Source of the DNA: Novosphingobium chloroacetimidivorans
GTDB taxonomy: Bacteria > Pseudomonadota > Alphaproteobacteria > Sphingomonadales > Sphingomonadaceae
Length of the DNA: 32,478 bases
Assembly (NCBI RefSeq): GCF_014204535.1
Contig: NZ_JACHLR010000028.1
Coordinates: 1-32,478 of the forward strand
Reading direction: 5' to 3'
A model generated the notes under the pieces. It saw only the letters and a list, made by a program, of their open reading frames with translations. It was not told the DNA's origin and did no database searches. This document shows, in pieces, positions 1-7,886 of this stretch (positions are counted from its first letter, which is position 1; every line of letters starts with the position of its first letter). Made by a program: the position numbers and the translations under genes.

Positions 1-469
1 GGGCATGCCCCCGGACAGGTTGCCATCACCTCAACCAACCATCATGAAGGCGCGGGACTCTACCTCTGACTGGTAACAATCCGGGGAGCACGTCATGGGT
101 TATCAATCTCGATAATCATGCAAGGTAACTCTCAGGCGGCGAGCTTCGTCCGCTTTCCACGACCTTCCCGTCGTCGACCGCGGGCTAGGCACGCTCCGAA
201 ACCCGCCGTTCGTTGCTCGACCACGAGCAGATGAACAGATGGCCGCTATCGAGGAACTCATGAAAACGGATGACCGACCGCTTTGTCGGCGGATGCTGAA
301 GAGGTGGCCAAGAGTTGCGCGACGGCTGTTAACGCCATTACCGACGTTCGAGCGCATCACCAAGCGACGGCAAAGCGGCGAGCCACGTAAGAATGTTTGG
401 CGCTGAAGGCGTCAGTGGCCCCATCAGCCGATCCGGTGCGTTAGCGCTACGACAACCAGAAAGCGCAAG
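1..469. other. Left-edge stretch without a convincing gene
   Basis: No frame in this stretch has both a plausible start and protein-like composition. The first 69 bases are open in frame 1 up to a TGA at 67-69 and could be the 3' tail of a gene that begins outside the window, but 22 codons are too few to judge. Between about 230 and 390 short plus-strand frames (for example from 292) look protein-like for 20-35 residues and then break, which would fit a decayed gene remnant. No tRNA, repeat or clear promoter was seen. Confidence 0.4.
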
Positions 470-1243
470 ATGCATCATGTTCAGCGCGGCACAGGCCGAA
501 AGTTACTACTCGTTCACGGCCTTGGTGGAAGTTGGCAATCGTGGACTACGATCCTTGATGAGCTAAGCGCTCATCGCACGGTGATTGCGATCGACCTTCC
601 GGGACATGGTGTCACCCCTGCCGAAGCCGATAGCGGAACCTTCGTCGGTCTCGTCGGGAGTGTCGAACGTTATATCGCAGCTAGTGGGCTAACGGGGATC
701 GACGTCGTCGGTAGCTCGATGGGTGCGCGGATCGTGCTTGAATTGGCACGGCGCGGTGAAGTCGGCAATGTCGTGGCACTCGACCCGGGCGGTTTTTGGC
801 GTGGCTGGGAGCGAACTTTCTTCAAAGTGACCATCGGGCTGTCGGGCCGATTGCTGCGCGCGATTCGACCACTGTTGCCGACGCTCAGCCAATATGCAGC
901 GACGCGCACGGCGTTGCTGGCACAACTGTCGGCGCGGCCATGGGCGCTCGACCCGCATGTCGTCGCGACGGAACTGACCGGACTTAGCACCACGCCAACA
1001 TTCCGCGCTTTGGTCGATGATCTTGCCGGCGGCCCCGAGCAGACCGGGCCGGCCGCACGATCCACCGGCCGCATCGTGATCGGATGGGGCAGGCAGGACC
1101 GGCTTTGCCTGCCTCGCCAGGCGGAGCGCGCCAAAGCAGCGTTCCCATCGGCGAATTTACATTGGTTCAAGTCCAGCGGCCACTTCCCCGCATGGGACAT
1201 GCCCGACGAGACCGTCGCTGTCATCCTTGCCGGAACGCAATGA
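470..1243 (+). CDS. alpha/beta-fold hydrolase
   Basis: A 257-residue cytosolic alpha/beta hydrolase of the small esterase/lipase/haloperoxidase-like type. The N-terminal HGLGG (16-20) supplies the oxyanion-hole loop after the first core strand, DLPGHG (42-47) is the typical second conserved loop, and the nucleophile elbow reads G-S-S-M-G with Ser83 as nucleophile. The probable acid is Asp210 (GRQDR) and the catalytic histidine His238 (SSGHFP), so the triad is complete and in the right order. The length is normal for single-domain members. There is no signal peptide or membrane segment. The ATG at 470 has only a weak purine-rich stretch before it. The gene stands alone, more than 200 bases from the sigma-factor gene that runs toward it. 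The substrate cannot be told from sequence. Confidence 0.85.
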   Translation: MHHVQRGTGRKLLLVHGLGGSWQSWTTILDELSAHRTVIAIDLPGHGVTPAEADSGTFVGLVGSVERYIAASGLTGIDVVGSSMGARIVLELARRGEVGNVVALDPGGFWRGWERTFFKVTIGLSGRLLRAIRPLLPTLSQYAATRTALLAQLSARPWALDPHVVATELTGLSTTPTFRALVDDLAGGPEQTGPAARSTGRIVIGWGRQDRLCLPRQAERAKAAFPSANLHWFKSSGHFPAWDMPDETVAVILAGTQ

Positions 1244-1450
1244 TCTCCGAAGCCTGAACGCGCTTAGCGCCCCGGTAGGAGCAGCGAACTTACTGTCGGA
1301 ACCTGCCAAGAAAACTGCCATGCTGCGAATGATGAACGAACGGCCGGTTTCAGGAACGCCCCAGTCCCTTATCTCCGGCAGTTTTGTCGGCGGCTGCAGC
1401 CGCAGCTAGACGAGCCAGACAAGCGGCGGCAGCCGACCAATTCACGACCG

Positions 1451-2350
1451 TCAGTGGCTGTGCTGCGGATGACCGTCTGTGCCGATAGCTGCCGCCACAT
1501 GGCGAAGCTTGTCAGGATTACGAACTATATAGATCCCCATGATGCGGCTATTGCGTACATCAAGCGCAGTGGTCTGGAGCACGTCGCCACGATCGATACT
1601 GATGTAGCCGGGCAGGCCGTTAATGATCGCGGTGCGTAGCAGCGTCGGCGCTGACGTGTACTTCCGACGCAGCCCGGCGAACAAGCGAAGCGCTCGGTCG
1701 ATCCCACGCACCACATTGCGGAAAGCGATGACCTTGCCGCCGCCATCGGAATGGATCTCGACGTCGCGAGCCAGCAGTGCCGACAATGCGACCGTGTCAC
1801 CGTCGCGGGCAGCAGAAAAGAAGGCTCGCGCGATCTGATCGGCCTCCATCGCCTCTACGGTAAAACGTGGCCGCGCATGCTGCACGTGCTTGCGTGCGCG
1901 CGAGGCAAGCTGTCGCACGGCTGCAGGCTCGCGCCCCAATGTCGTCGCGACATCGCTCAGCGCCATGTCGAACACGTCGTGGAGCAGAAAGGCAGCACGC
2001 TCCAGCGGGGACAGGCGCTCCATGGCGAGCATCAGAGTGAGCGTCACGTCATCGGCGATCGCCTCCTCCGCCTCAGTCGTGCCCATGAGCGGTTCGGGCA
2101 GCCAGGCCCCGACATAGGTCTCCCGGCGCGCGCGGGCGGACTTGAGCTGGTCGAGGCAGAGACGCGTGACAACGCGGGTCAGATAGGCCGCCGGCGTGTC
2201 CACGCTCTCCGCTTTTGCCGCCCATCGCAGCCAGGCCTCCTGAACGACATCCTCCGCCTCGCTGACCGATCCGAGCATCCGATAGCCAAGACGCAGCAGT
2301 CTTGGCCGCTCGGCCTCGAAATCAGCGAGGCGTCCGTCACTGGGCAGCAC
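1451..2350 (-). CDS. ECF41-family sigma factor (SigJ-like) with SnoaL-like C-terminal domain
   Basis: A 299-residue extracytoplasmic-function sigma factor. Sigma region 2 covers about residues 10-75 (LGYRMLGS, EDVVQEAWLRW) and region 4 about 115-160. A roughly 100-residue SnoaL/NTF2-like extension follows. Three marks of group ECF41 are visible: WLPEP in the linker (83-87), DGGGK in the extension (202-206) and NPDKL near the C-terminus (278-282). In this group the C-terminal domain, rather than an anti-sigma factor, is known to modulate activity. I chose the GTG at 2350 because GGAGG stands 6 nt upstream. The start overlaps the end of the 4-TM gene by 14 bases, which suggests translational coupling. 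An in-frame ATG at 2395 would add 15 residues but lacks such a site. The gene is last in the operon SDR - membrane protein - sigma factor, which begins at an ECF41-type promoter, so positive autoregulation is likely. Confidence 0.93.
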   Translation of the reverse strand: MLPSDGRLADFEAERPRLLRLGYRMLGSVSEAEDVVQEAWLRWAAKAESVDTPAAYLTRVVTRLCLDQLKSARARRETYVGAWLPEPLMGTTEAEEAIADDVTLTLMLAMERLSPLERAAFLLHDVFDMALSDVATTLGREPAAVRQLASRARKHVQHARPRFTVEAMEADQIARAFFSAARDGDTVALSALLARDVEIHSDGGGKVIAFRNVVRGIDRALRLFAGLRRKYTSAPTLLRTAIINGLPGYISIDRGDVLQTTALDVRNSRIMGIYIVRNPDKLRHVAAAIGTDGHPQHSH

Positions 2351-2780
2351 GGGAGTCCTCCACCGGATGCGATCGGCGACTGTCGCCTGCCGCATCGCGC
2401 CACGCCCACAGGGCGAGAGCGGCCGTCAGTATAGCCGGAAGTGTCACTGCGGGAAAATCCTGGACCAGCGCGCCCGTCCCGCAGATGCCCACAGCCACCT
2501 CCCAGAAATGGAACAGCGCGTGGCCACCAAGCCAAAGCGCAGCGAGGGACCACAGCGTGGCGCGTGCCGCCGGCCGCGCGGCACCGGTCAGCATCGCGAT
2601 ACCGACTAGAAGGAAGATCAGTCCGATATCGCGCAGGAAGTGCTGGTTGAACGGGCCGGTGGTGGTGACGCCCGGGACCGCGAAGTACCAGTTCGCAGGC
2701 GAGATCAGCATGAACAAGCCATTTACTATGGCCCCGAGACCGAGCGCTACGGCCAGCGCGATCGGAAGGCGCCTGTTCAT
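2337..2780 (-). CDS. four-helix integral membrane protein of the ECF41 operon
   Basis: A 147-residue hydrophobic protein with about four predicted membrane helices, near residues 5-25, 50-70, 75-100 and 112-130, and a short polar charged tail. I do not recognise the family with certainty; the size and layout resemble DoxX-like or small uncharacterised inner-membrane proteins. The ATG at 2780 overlaps the stop of the SDR gene as ATGA (4 bases), and its own stop lies inside the sigma-factor gene, so the three genes are translated from one tightly packed message. An in-frame ATG further upstream (2813) lies inside the SDR gene and is less likely. Known ECF41 targets are mostly soluble carboxymuconolactone decarboxylases, oxidoreductases and epimerases, so a membrane protein as operon partner is a less usual component. 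Confidence 0.82.
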   Translation of the reverse strand: MNRRLPIALAVALGLGAIVNGLFMLISPANWYFAVPGVTTTGPFNQHFLRDIGLIFLLVGIAMLTGAARPAARATLWSLAALWLGGHALFHFWEVAVGICGTGALVQDFPAVTLPAILTAALALWAWRDAAGDSRRSHPVEDSRAAQ

Positions 2781-3538
2781 GCCGCCTGCCCCTGCGACTG
2801 AGCGGCAAGCCACGCATCGAAACGCGTAGGCGCGATCCGCGCGTCCTCTCCAGGCACCAGCGTGTGGTCGTCGGCGGGGGCGCCGAAATAGTTGCGATCG
2901 TCGGTGACGACGATCCGGCGCGGATCATCTCGCGCGCCAAGCCAGTTGGCGGTGAATTCCGCGAGCGGCGCGCGCTCGGGTCCCGCGACTTCGACGATGC
3001 CATCTGCCGGATCAGCCGTGACTATTTCGGCAAGCAGGGCCGAGATGTCGGTGGCAGCGACCGGCTGGAGCGCAATGCCCGGCAAGTGCGCAGCGTCGCC
3101 CTGCGTATAGCCGTCTGCGATGGTTGACAGAAATTCGAAGAACTGGGTGGCCCGCACGATCGTGTAGGGAACGCCGCCAGCGGCGATCAGCTGTTCCTGC
3201 GCTAGCTTGGCGCGAAAATAGCCCGAGGCTTGAAGGCGATCCGTGCCGACGACCGAGAGCGCGACGAAGTGGCGCACCCCGGCGTCGCGGGCCGCTTCCA
3301 GCAGGTTCGCCGTGGTGCCGCGAAAGAAGGCGAGAGCGGCCGCATCTTCGAACGAAGGAGCATTGCTGACATCAACTAGTACCGCAGCATCTGTCAGCGC
3401 CCGAGCCAAGCCTGTGCCGGCTTGGGCATCAACGCCGGTGCTGGGCGATGCGGCGACGACCTCATGACCCTCCGCCCGCAGCAGTCCGACGAGGGGCCGA
3501 CCGATCAGTCCGGTGCCGCCGATGATAACGATCTTCAT
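2777..3538 (-). CDS. atypical SDR-family NAD(P)-binding oxidoreductase
   Basis: A 253-residue NAD(P)-binding Rossmann protein of the NmrA-like/atypical short-chain dehydrogenase type. The N-terminus carries the glycine motif GGTGLIG (8-14) right after the first strand. Further on come VDVSNAP, the strand VRHFVALSVVG and YFRAKLAQE, where Tyr and Lys occupy positions resembling the SDR active-site pair. The family includes NAD-dependent epimerases, nucleoside-sugar modifying enzymes and quinone/NADPH sensors; the substrate here is unknown. The ATG at 3538 has GGAG 8 nt upstream; the in-frame ATG at 3544 would sit only 2 nt from it and is unlikely. The gene opens the ECF41 operon, about 30 bases downstream of an ECF41-type promoter. 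It matches the oxidoreductase/epimerase class known as ECF41 targets. Confidence 0.93.
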   Translation of the reverse strand: MKIVIIGGTGLIGRPLVGLLRAEGHEVVAASPSTGVDAQAGTGLARALTDAAVLVDVSNAPSFEDAAALAFFRGTTANLLEAARDAGVRHFVALSVVGTDRLQASGYFRAKLAQEQLIAAGGVPYTIVRATQFFEFLSTIADGYTQGDAAHLPGIALQPVAATDISALLAEIVTADPADGIVEVAGPERAPLAEFTANWLGARDDPRRIVVTDDRNYFGAPADDHTLVPGEDARIAPTRFDAWLAAQSQGQAA

Positions 3539-3571
3539 GTCCATGTCTCCGATGCAAGTGACTGCCTGCAT

Positions 3572-3598
3572 GACGAGATGACCGCCTCCGGTGTGACA
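3572..3598 (-). promoter_or_regulatory. ECF41-type promoter of the SDR - membrane protein - sigma operon
   Basis: On the minus strand the box TGTCACA (3598 to 3592) is followed after 16 nt by CGTC (3575 to 3572). This is the published ECF41 pattern: TGTCACA at -35 and CGTC at -10. The start codon of the SDR gene (3538) lies 33 bases downstream of the CGTC box, a normal leader length. Confidence 0.8.
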
Positions 3599-3636
3599 CC
3601 GGACGAAGGCGGAACCGAAAAATATCTGCGCCATAA

Positions 3637-3663
3637 TGTCACGATGCACCGGCGTACCTCGTC
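3637..3663 (+). promoter_or_regulatory. ECF41-type promoter of the carboxymuconolactone decarboxylase-like gene
   Basis: TGTCACG (3637-3643) is followed after exactly 16 nt by CGTC (3660-3663). It differs by one base from the -35 box of the divergent operon and has the same spacing. The ATG of the downstream gene is at 3710. The two divergent sites are about 40 bases apart, so one sigma factor would serve both directions. Confidence 0.78.
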
Positions 3664-3709
3664 AAGTCAGCGAGCGCCGATGCTCGGCGCCGATTGCAAG
3701 GAAAGCAGC

Positions 3710-4165
3710 ATGACCGAGATGAAGCGTTTGAACTGGTCGGAAATCGCGCCCGAGGGCGCCAAGGCTCTGTTCGGTATCCATCACTATGTGACCAGGAAGA
3801 CTGAGCTTCCTGAAGAGCTGATCCATCTGATCTTTCTACGAGTGTCGCAAATCAACGGCTGCGCCCATTGCATCGATATGCACACCCGTGATCTGCTCAA
3901 GACCATGGCGATCGACAAGGTCTCGCTGGTCCCCGTCTGGGCGGAGGTGCCGCACCTGTTTTCTGACCAGTATCGAGCAGCGTTGGCCTGGGCGGAGGAA
4001 GTGACCAATGTCAGCACGACCCATGCTTCAGACGAAGCCTATGCCGCCGCTGCCGCCGCCTTTGCTGACAAGGACTTGGTCGATCTCACGCTAGCGATCG
4101 CGGCAATGAACGCGTTCAATCGCCTCGGCTCGCCATTCCGCCTGCCGGTCGCCGCGAAGCCATAA
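3710..4165 (+). CDS. carboxymuconolactone decarboxylase / AhpD-like protein
   Basis: A 151-residue AhpD-like protein of the carboxymuconolactone decarboxylase superfamily. The family signature is present: C51-A-H-C54 followed by His58 (QINGCAHCIDMHTRD). This CxxC-His arrangement is redox active in AhpD and its relatives, with peroxidase or disulfide-reductase roles. The rest of the chain is helical (EEVTNVS, LTLAIAAMNAFNRL), as expected, and the length is typical. I chose the ATG at 3710 because AAGGAAA lies about 6 nt upstream and the domain begins just after it; earlier in-frame codons run back through the promoter. The gene is divergent from the sigma-factor operon and has its own ECF41-type promoter, matching the class most often controlled by ECF41. 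A thiol/peroxide stress role is inference. Confidence 0.94.
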   Translation: MTEMKRLNWSEIAPEGAKALFGIHHYVTRKTELPEELIHLIFLRVSQINGCAHCIDMHTRDLLKTMAIDKVSLVPVWAEVPHLFSDQYRAALAWAEEVTNVSTTHASDEAYAAAAAAFADKDLVDLTLAIAAMNAFNRLGSPFRLPVAAKP

Positions 4166-4170
4166 GCTCG

Positions 4171-4204
4171 CGAAACGGGGAGCATAGCTTTGCTTCCCCT
4201 TTCG
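4171..4204. terminator. hairpin between two convergent genes
   Basis: Six bases after the stop of the AhpD-like gene, CGAAA-C-GGGGAGCA pairs with TGCT-T-CCCC-TTTCG around a 6-base loop. The stem has 13 pairs with one bulged base on each side. No long T run follows on either strand, so termination is likely but not certain. Confidence 0.5.
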
Positions 4205-4376
4205 GTGGCACGCGACCAAAAGTCGCCGTTCTGACATGGGGTACGATTGTCCACTCATGCCGAAACCGGTCATTCACGACGTCGATAGCTGTCGAGCAGC
4301 TAAGCGCCCTAATATCGGCCGTTCATCGCGCGCCTTGACTCTCTTAAAAGCAGACCCTCGCTGCCGGGCTGCGAGA

Positions 4377-7094
4377 TCATTCACGGCCTCCCCGCCGAAA
4401 GAGACCAGACCAAGTAGCGATAGCGAACGACACCACCGTCCAGCCAAGCACGCAATAGAGCGCCCACCAGAATCGCGCGAGCGCAACTTCGCCAGAAACC
4501 TCCCAGCCCCCGATCTTCCAGCCGGGCTCGGGTTTTGCCCTGGGCCCTTGGCCGACCCGGCACTTCTTTTCCTCGCCCAGGTCGAGGACAGGCAGCATCG
4601 CGTCCGCCGCGTAGATAGTTGGATCGATGCGATTGCCGCATGAGACAGCAGGCTTGCCGCTCTCATCGGCGACCATCAGGTCACACTCGTACATGCTCAT
4701 CACATTCTGAACCCCGAGCACCCAGACCAGCATGAGCGTCACGAACGCGCGTGCGCCGCTTAGACCGTGCCCGAACCACAATCCAAACTGTTCGCTGAGC
4801 ATTCGTCCCATCCAGGTCGGCCGCATCTGCCCTTCCGCGGCGAACGCATCGACTAGCACGCGCCGGGCGGCCTCAAACAGGCCTTGGTTGCGCAACACCG
4901 TCGCGAGATGGCGGGCGGGGCGTGCGGATCCGGGATCGTGGCGACGTGCAAGCCACTTGCTTCGCCATCTGCGGATCTCGTGCGGCGCATCGCCGCTGCG
5001 CCCTGATGGGCGCTCAAGTCGGTCATAAGCGAAGTTGTCGAGGCCTAGGCTCAGCTTGCCCGCGCCCCAGCTGTCTTCCTCGTCGTCGATCCGATCGGCG
5101 AGCAAGGGCACGCTGGTTCCAGATAGGTTTAACCCGCCCGCACCCTCGGCGATCAGAACTCCGGCTTCAATCTGCCGCGCGATGCGCATGTTGGTGAAGG
5201 CAAGCAGGCTCTTGTCGGCGAGCGCCACGCTCTCCCAGCCGAGCGTTGCTGCCTCGCCATTATCTGCGACCACCTGGCCGTCGATCCGAACCGCGATCAG
5301 TTCGGCGCGGACAGCACTCGCAAATTGCAGCTTCCCGCCAATCACGATACCGCGAAGGTCGCAGACCGTGTTTTCGGGATTGAGGAGCAGGCTTGAATGC
5401 ACGAAGAAGTTGCCGCCGAGCTTTGCCGCGCTGGCGCGGATCGCCCCGTGCACCGTGCAATGAACCAGCGTCAGGCCGCTGGCGACTTGCGCGGCATGCA
5501 GCGTGAGCGCTGCTGGCACCTCGGGCGTTCCGACTGTGACATGGGCGAGCGTGATGTCGCCACGTACCGTCGCACCGAGGAACTGAATTTCGCCCTTCAT
5601 CAGGCTGGCTTCGTCGGGCGATCCGGCGATCTGCACGCCGGTTCCAAATTCCGCCCCCTGTGCGATCAGCGCAAGTCCGGAGACGTCACAAATGCTTGCG
5701 CGGCTCATCTGCAGCCCGCCTTCGATCCGCGCTCCGATAATGCGCAGGTCGCCGCCCTGCAGATGGACCGCCTCGAGCCGCAGATCGGAGAGCAGGCGGA
5801 CGAAGCTCAGGTCGAGCAGACAATGTTCAGGATGGGCATAATGCTCGGGAAACCCCTGGCGGTTCGTCGCCGGGCGGGCTCGCGTGATCCGGGCGCTCTC
5901 GATCGCTATCCCGTTGGCGTGGCTGTTGTCGAACCTGATCGGTGCATTGGCCGTGACTTCGTACAGGACAACTTCGCCATCGATCCGGCATTGCCGAAGG
6001 CTGATCGCCGTATCGCTGGCCTGTGCTTCGAGTCCGTGAACGATAAGCCTGCCCGCGACCCGCAGATCGTCAGCATACAACGTGCCGAACAACTGAGTGT
6101 TGGTCGCCGGATGTCCGATCAGGACATCAGCGCCGAGCCGTGTGCCCACCATGCTAATGGCGTTGTCCTCGCCGCTGAAGCGGGCATCGTGAATCTGCAA
6201 CTGTTGCGATATCGTTGCGGCGCTTAGCCGGACTTCACCGATTGCTTCAAATGAGCTCCCGCCGCGCTCCGACAAGCCGCTCAGATCGGCATGTCCCCGC
6301 ACCTCTAACTGATCTCCGACCAGTGCAGGCTGGCCAGCGCCGTCGAATAAAGCTGCCTTGCAGTCGAGCTGGCCGACGACGGCATTATTGAGCTGAATAC
6401 GGCCCCGCGCTATGAAGCGGCCGCTGTCGCCCTGGCAAAGCCGGACACGGCCGACTGCTGACGCCCGGCTGAGATCGAGAGCAAGTGGCTCGCCATCGCC
6501 ACGCCCGTCGATCTGGGCGCCATCGAACGAGATATCGCTTCCGACCCGCACCCCGCGGCCCTTGACGCTTCCCAGCGCGCGCAAGTCGCGCGCGCTGAGG
6601 TTGCCACCGATCATGGTATCGGAAAAGTTCACTGCCGCATCGCGGTCGCCGCGGGCGAAATACGAACCGTTGAGCGCGAGGCCGCGCCCGATCATGCTGC
6701 TGCGTAGTTCCAGCCAGCCCGTGCACCGGGTCAGCTCGACAATTAAATCGCCTTCGAACTGGCTGCCCGGCAGGTCGATAGAGCGCAATTGGCATTCGGC
6801 CAATACCAGGTGCCGCCAGCGCGCGCTACGCGCCCGAAAGTCGCCATTGATTACGGAGCTGAGAAACTGGAGCCGCAGCGGTTCTCCTGCATCGCCTATG
6901 CCATCGAGCTGGAGATCGCCGTCAATGCGGGCATTGCGGAACGTGACAGTGCGGCGTGGGGAGGTTGCCGAACGAATAGTCTCGGCCACTTGCACTGCCA
7001 GGATTGTCGCACCTTTCCAGTCGATCTCACCACCTTCGCCGACCTGCTTGAGGCCAGCGGCAAGTTGCTCGGGAGTGAGGCGAGGTACTGTCAT
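4377..7094 (-). CDS. large beta-solenoid protein with C-terminal membrane anchor, uncharacterised
   Basis: A 905-residue protein in three parts. Residues 1-45 form a short head (LTPEQLAAGLKQ, IDWKGATI). From about 48 to 690 runs an irregular repeat of short strands of the form I-x-G-x-L-x-L (for example IDGDLQLDGI, VINGDFRARS, FEGDLIVEL), as in bactofilin- or pentapeptide-like beta-solenoids. About residues 730-760 form a helical part (RHLATVLRNQGLFEAARRVL). Then come two membrane helices near 780-800 and 876-897, enclosing a roughly 75-residue loop with TIYAADAMLPVLDLGEE. A similar loop (the pattern D-x-LLP-x-VDLG) occurs in large actinobacterial and proteobacterial proteins, some labelled 'membrane-associated oxidoreductase' without evidence. 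I see no nucleotide-binding or catalytic motif. Scaffold, sensor or channel-linked function would be guesses. The gene stands alone, convergent to the AhpD-like gene. Confidence 0.82.
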   Translation of the reverse strand: MTVPRLTPEQLAAGLKQVGEGGEIDWKGATILAVQVAETIRSATSPRRTVTFRNARIDGDLQLDGIGDAGEPLRLQFLSSVINGDFRARSARWRHLVLAECQLRSIDLPGSQFEGDLIVELTRCTGWLELRSSMIGRGLALNGSYFARGDRDAAVNFSDTMIGGNLSARDLRALGSVKGRGVRVGSDISFDGAQIDGRGDGEPLALDLSRASAVGRVRLCQGDSGRFIARGRIQLNNAVVGQLDCKAALFDGAGQPALVGDQLEVRGHADLSGLSERGGSSFEAIGEVRLSAATISQQLQIHDARFSGEDNAISMVGTRLGADVLIGHPATNTQLFGTLYADDLRVAGRLIVHGLEAQASDTAISLRQCRIDGEVVLYEVTANAPIRFDNSHANGIAIESARITRARPATNRQGFPEHYAHPEHCLLDLSFVRLLSDLRLEAVHLQGGDLRIIGARIEGGLQMSRASICDVSGLALIAQGAEFGTGVQIAGSPDEASLMKGEIQFLGATVRGDITLAHVTVGTPEVPAALTLHAAQVASGLTLVHCTVHGAIRASAAKLGGNFFVHSSLLLNPENTVCDLRGIVIGGKLQFASAVRAELIAVRIDGQVVADNGEAATLGWESVALADKSLLAFTNMRIARQIEAGVLIAEGAGGLNLSGTSVPLLADRIDDEEDSWGAGKLSLGLDNFAYDRLERPSGRSGDAPHEIRRWRSKWLARRHDPGSARPARHLATVLRNQGLFEAARRVLVDAFAAEGQMRPTWMGRMLSEQFGLWFGHGLSGARAFVTLMLVWVLGVQNVMSMYECDLMVADESGKPAVSCGNRIDPTIYAADAMLPVLDLGEEKKCRVGQGPRAKPEPGWKIGGWEVSGEVALARFWWALYCVLGWTVVSFAIATWSGLFRRGGRE

Positions 7095-7711
7095 TTCGGG
7101 GTTCTCGTTTTAACCATTCGGTATGCGCCTGTCTCTGTCATTCTGCGGATCAGGTTAGGCAGAGGCAGTGTGTCCGCTACCGGCGAGACTTGCCCTTCGA
7201 CAAGCCGCGTGGGAACGACGGTTACGTCCCAGACCCGGTCGTAAGAGATCACACGTGATCCGTGAACAGTGGGTTGATTAAGGTCTTGCGTCGCTGATTT
7301 GCAGTATCTGTTTCCACGGCGAACCCCATCACCGAATGGCGCGCAGCTAGCAGCGAAACAGCACGCGTCCAGTGGAACCCGTCTTCCGAATCGCTGCTCA
7401 TTCGGTAGGATTTTGGAGCTTTGAGGACTCAAATCTTTGCAGCGTGCGCTTTGAGGGTATCGATGCGGGTACCGGTATGCAGCGAGCAATGTAAGGTGCT
7501 GGTAGTATAGGGAAAAAGGCTTAAAATCGAGTCCTCTTCTGCGAAGTTGCCCGTTCAAGCGGGCAATGATCATTGCCCGAGGCAATTCGGTTGTGTCTGC
7601 CATGCTGGGGGGATTGGCACTCGGCCTCGAAGCCGTGTTGCACGGCCGGGAGGCGAATGATGCAGAACGCAAATGGAACCGGGCTCGGATCGACCGGCCT
7701 GGTGGGAGCGA
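7095..7711. other. Gene-poor stretch upstream of the beta-solenoid gene
   Basis: About 600 bases with visibly lower GC than the flanks. A minus-strand frame stays open from 7672 to 7091 and ends with a TGA overlapping the solenoid start (ATGA), but it is rich in Arg, Ser, Pro and Cys, shows no domain and has no ribosome site. A shorter plus-strand frame from 7566 has one hydrophobic stretch. I accept neither. The promoter of the solenoid gene should lie here, but I could not place it. Confidence 0.4.
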
Positions 7712-7847
7712 TTACTTTCGCTTGCCGGCGGCCCGGACCCGCTCGAGCAGCTTGTCGAGTTCAGGCTTTGCAGCGATCGCCTGCGCAGCCGCCTGCTGAT
7801 CTGCTGGAGCGCCATTCTCAGGTCGTTTTGTTCGAAGTCCCGGCCAT
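7712..7847 (-). pseudogene. remnant of a small alanine-rich protein, frameshifted
   Basis: From the ATG at 7847 the frame reads MAGTSNKTT and hits TGA at 7820-7818. Shifting frame at that point gives a protein-like end, ENGAPADQQAAAQ followed by AKPELDKLLERV and AAGKRK, stopping at 7712. Joined, they would make a protein of about 45 residues with an amphipathic helix and a basic tail. Split over two frames it looks like a damaged small gene. It follows the next remnant on the same strand and may have belonged to one operon with it. No family recognised. Confidence 0.35.
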
Positions 7848-7886
7848 GATCTCAGTCGGGATATTAAAGGGCACATACAAAATCTC

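Noticed and set aside
1..69. Possible 3' end of a gene starting before the window (frame 1, TGA at 67-69)
   Set aside because: Only 22 codons, no recognisable family, and a second frame is open over the same bases.
103..363. 86-codon minus-strand frame at the left edge
   Set aside because: Ser/Arg-rich, no ribosome site, no domain.
1227..1409. 60-codon plus-strand frame after the hydrolase gene, and the pair AAAACTGCC / GGCAGTTTT within it
   Set aside because: No domain or ribosome site. The 9-base inverted arms are more than 50 bases apart and could be chance.
7091..7672. 193-codon minus-strand frame ending in an ATGA overlap with the beta-solenoid gene
   Set aside because: The overlap is suggestive, but the translation is Arg/Ser/Pro/Cys-rich without structure and lacks a ribosome site; one 4-base overlap can arise by chance.
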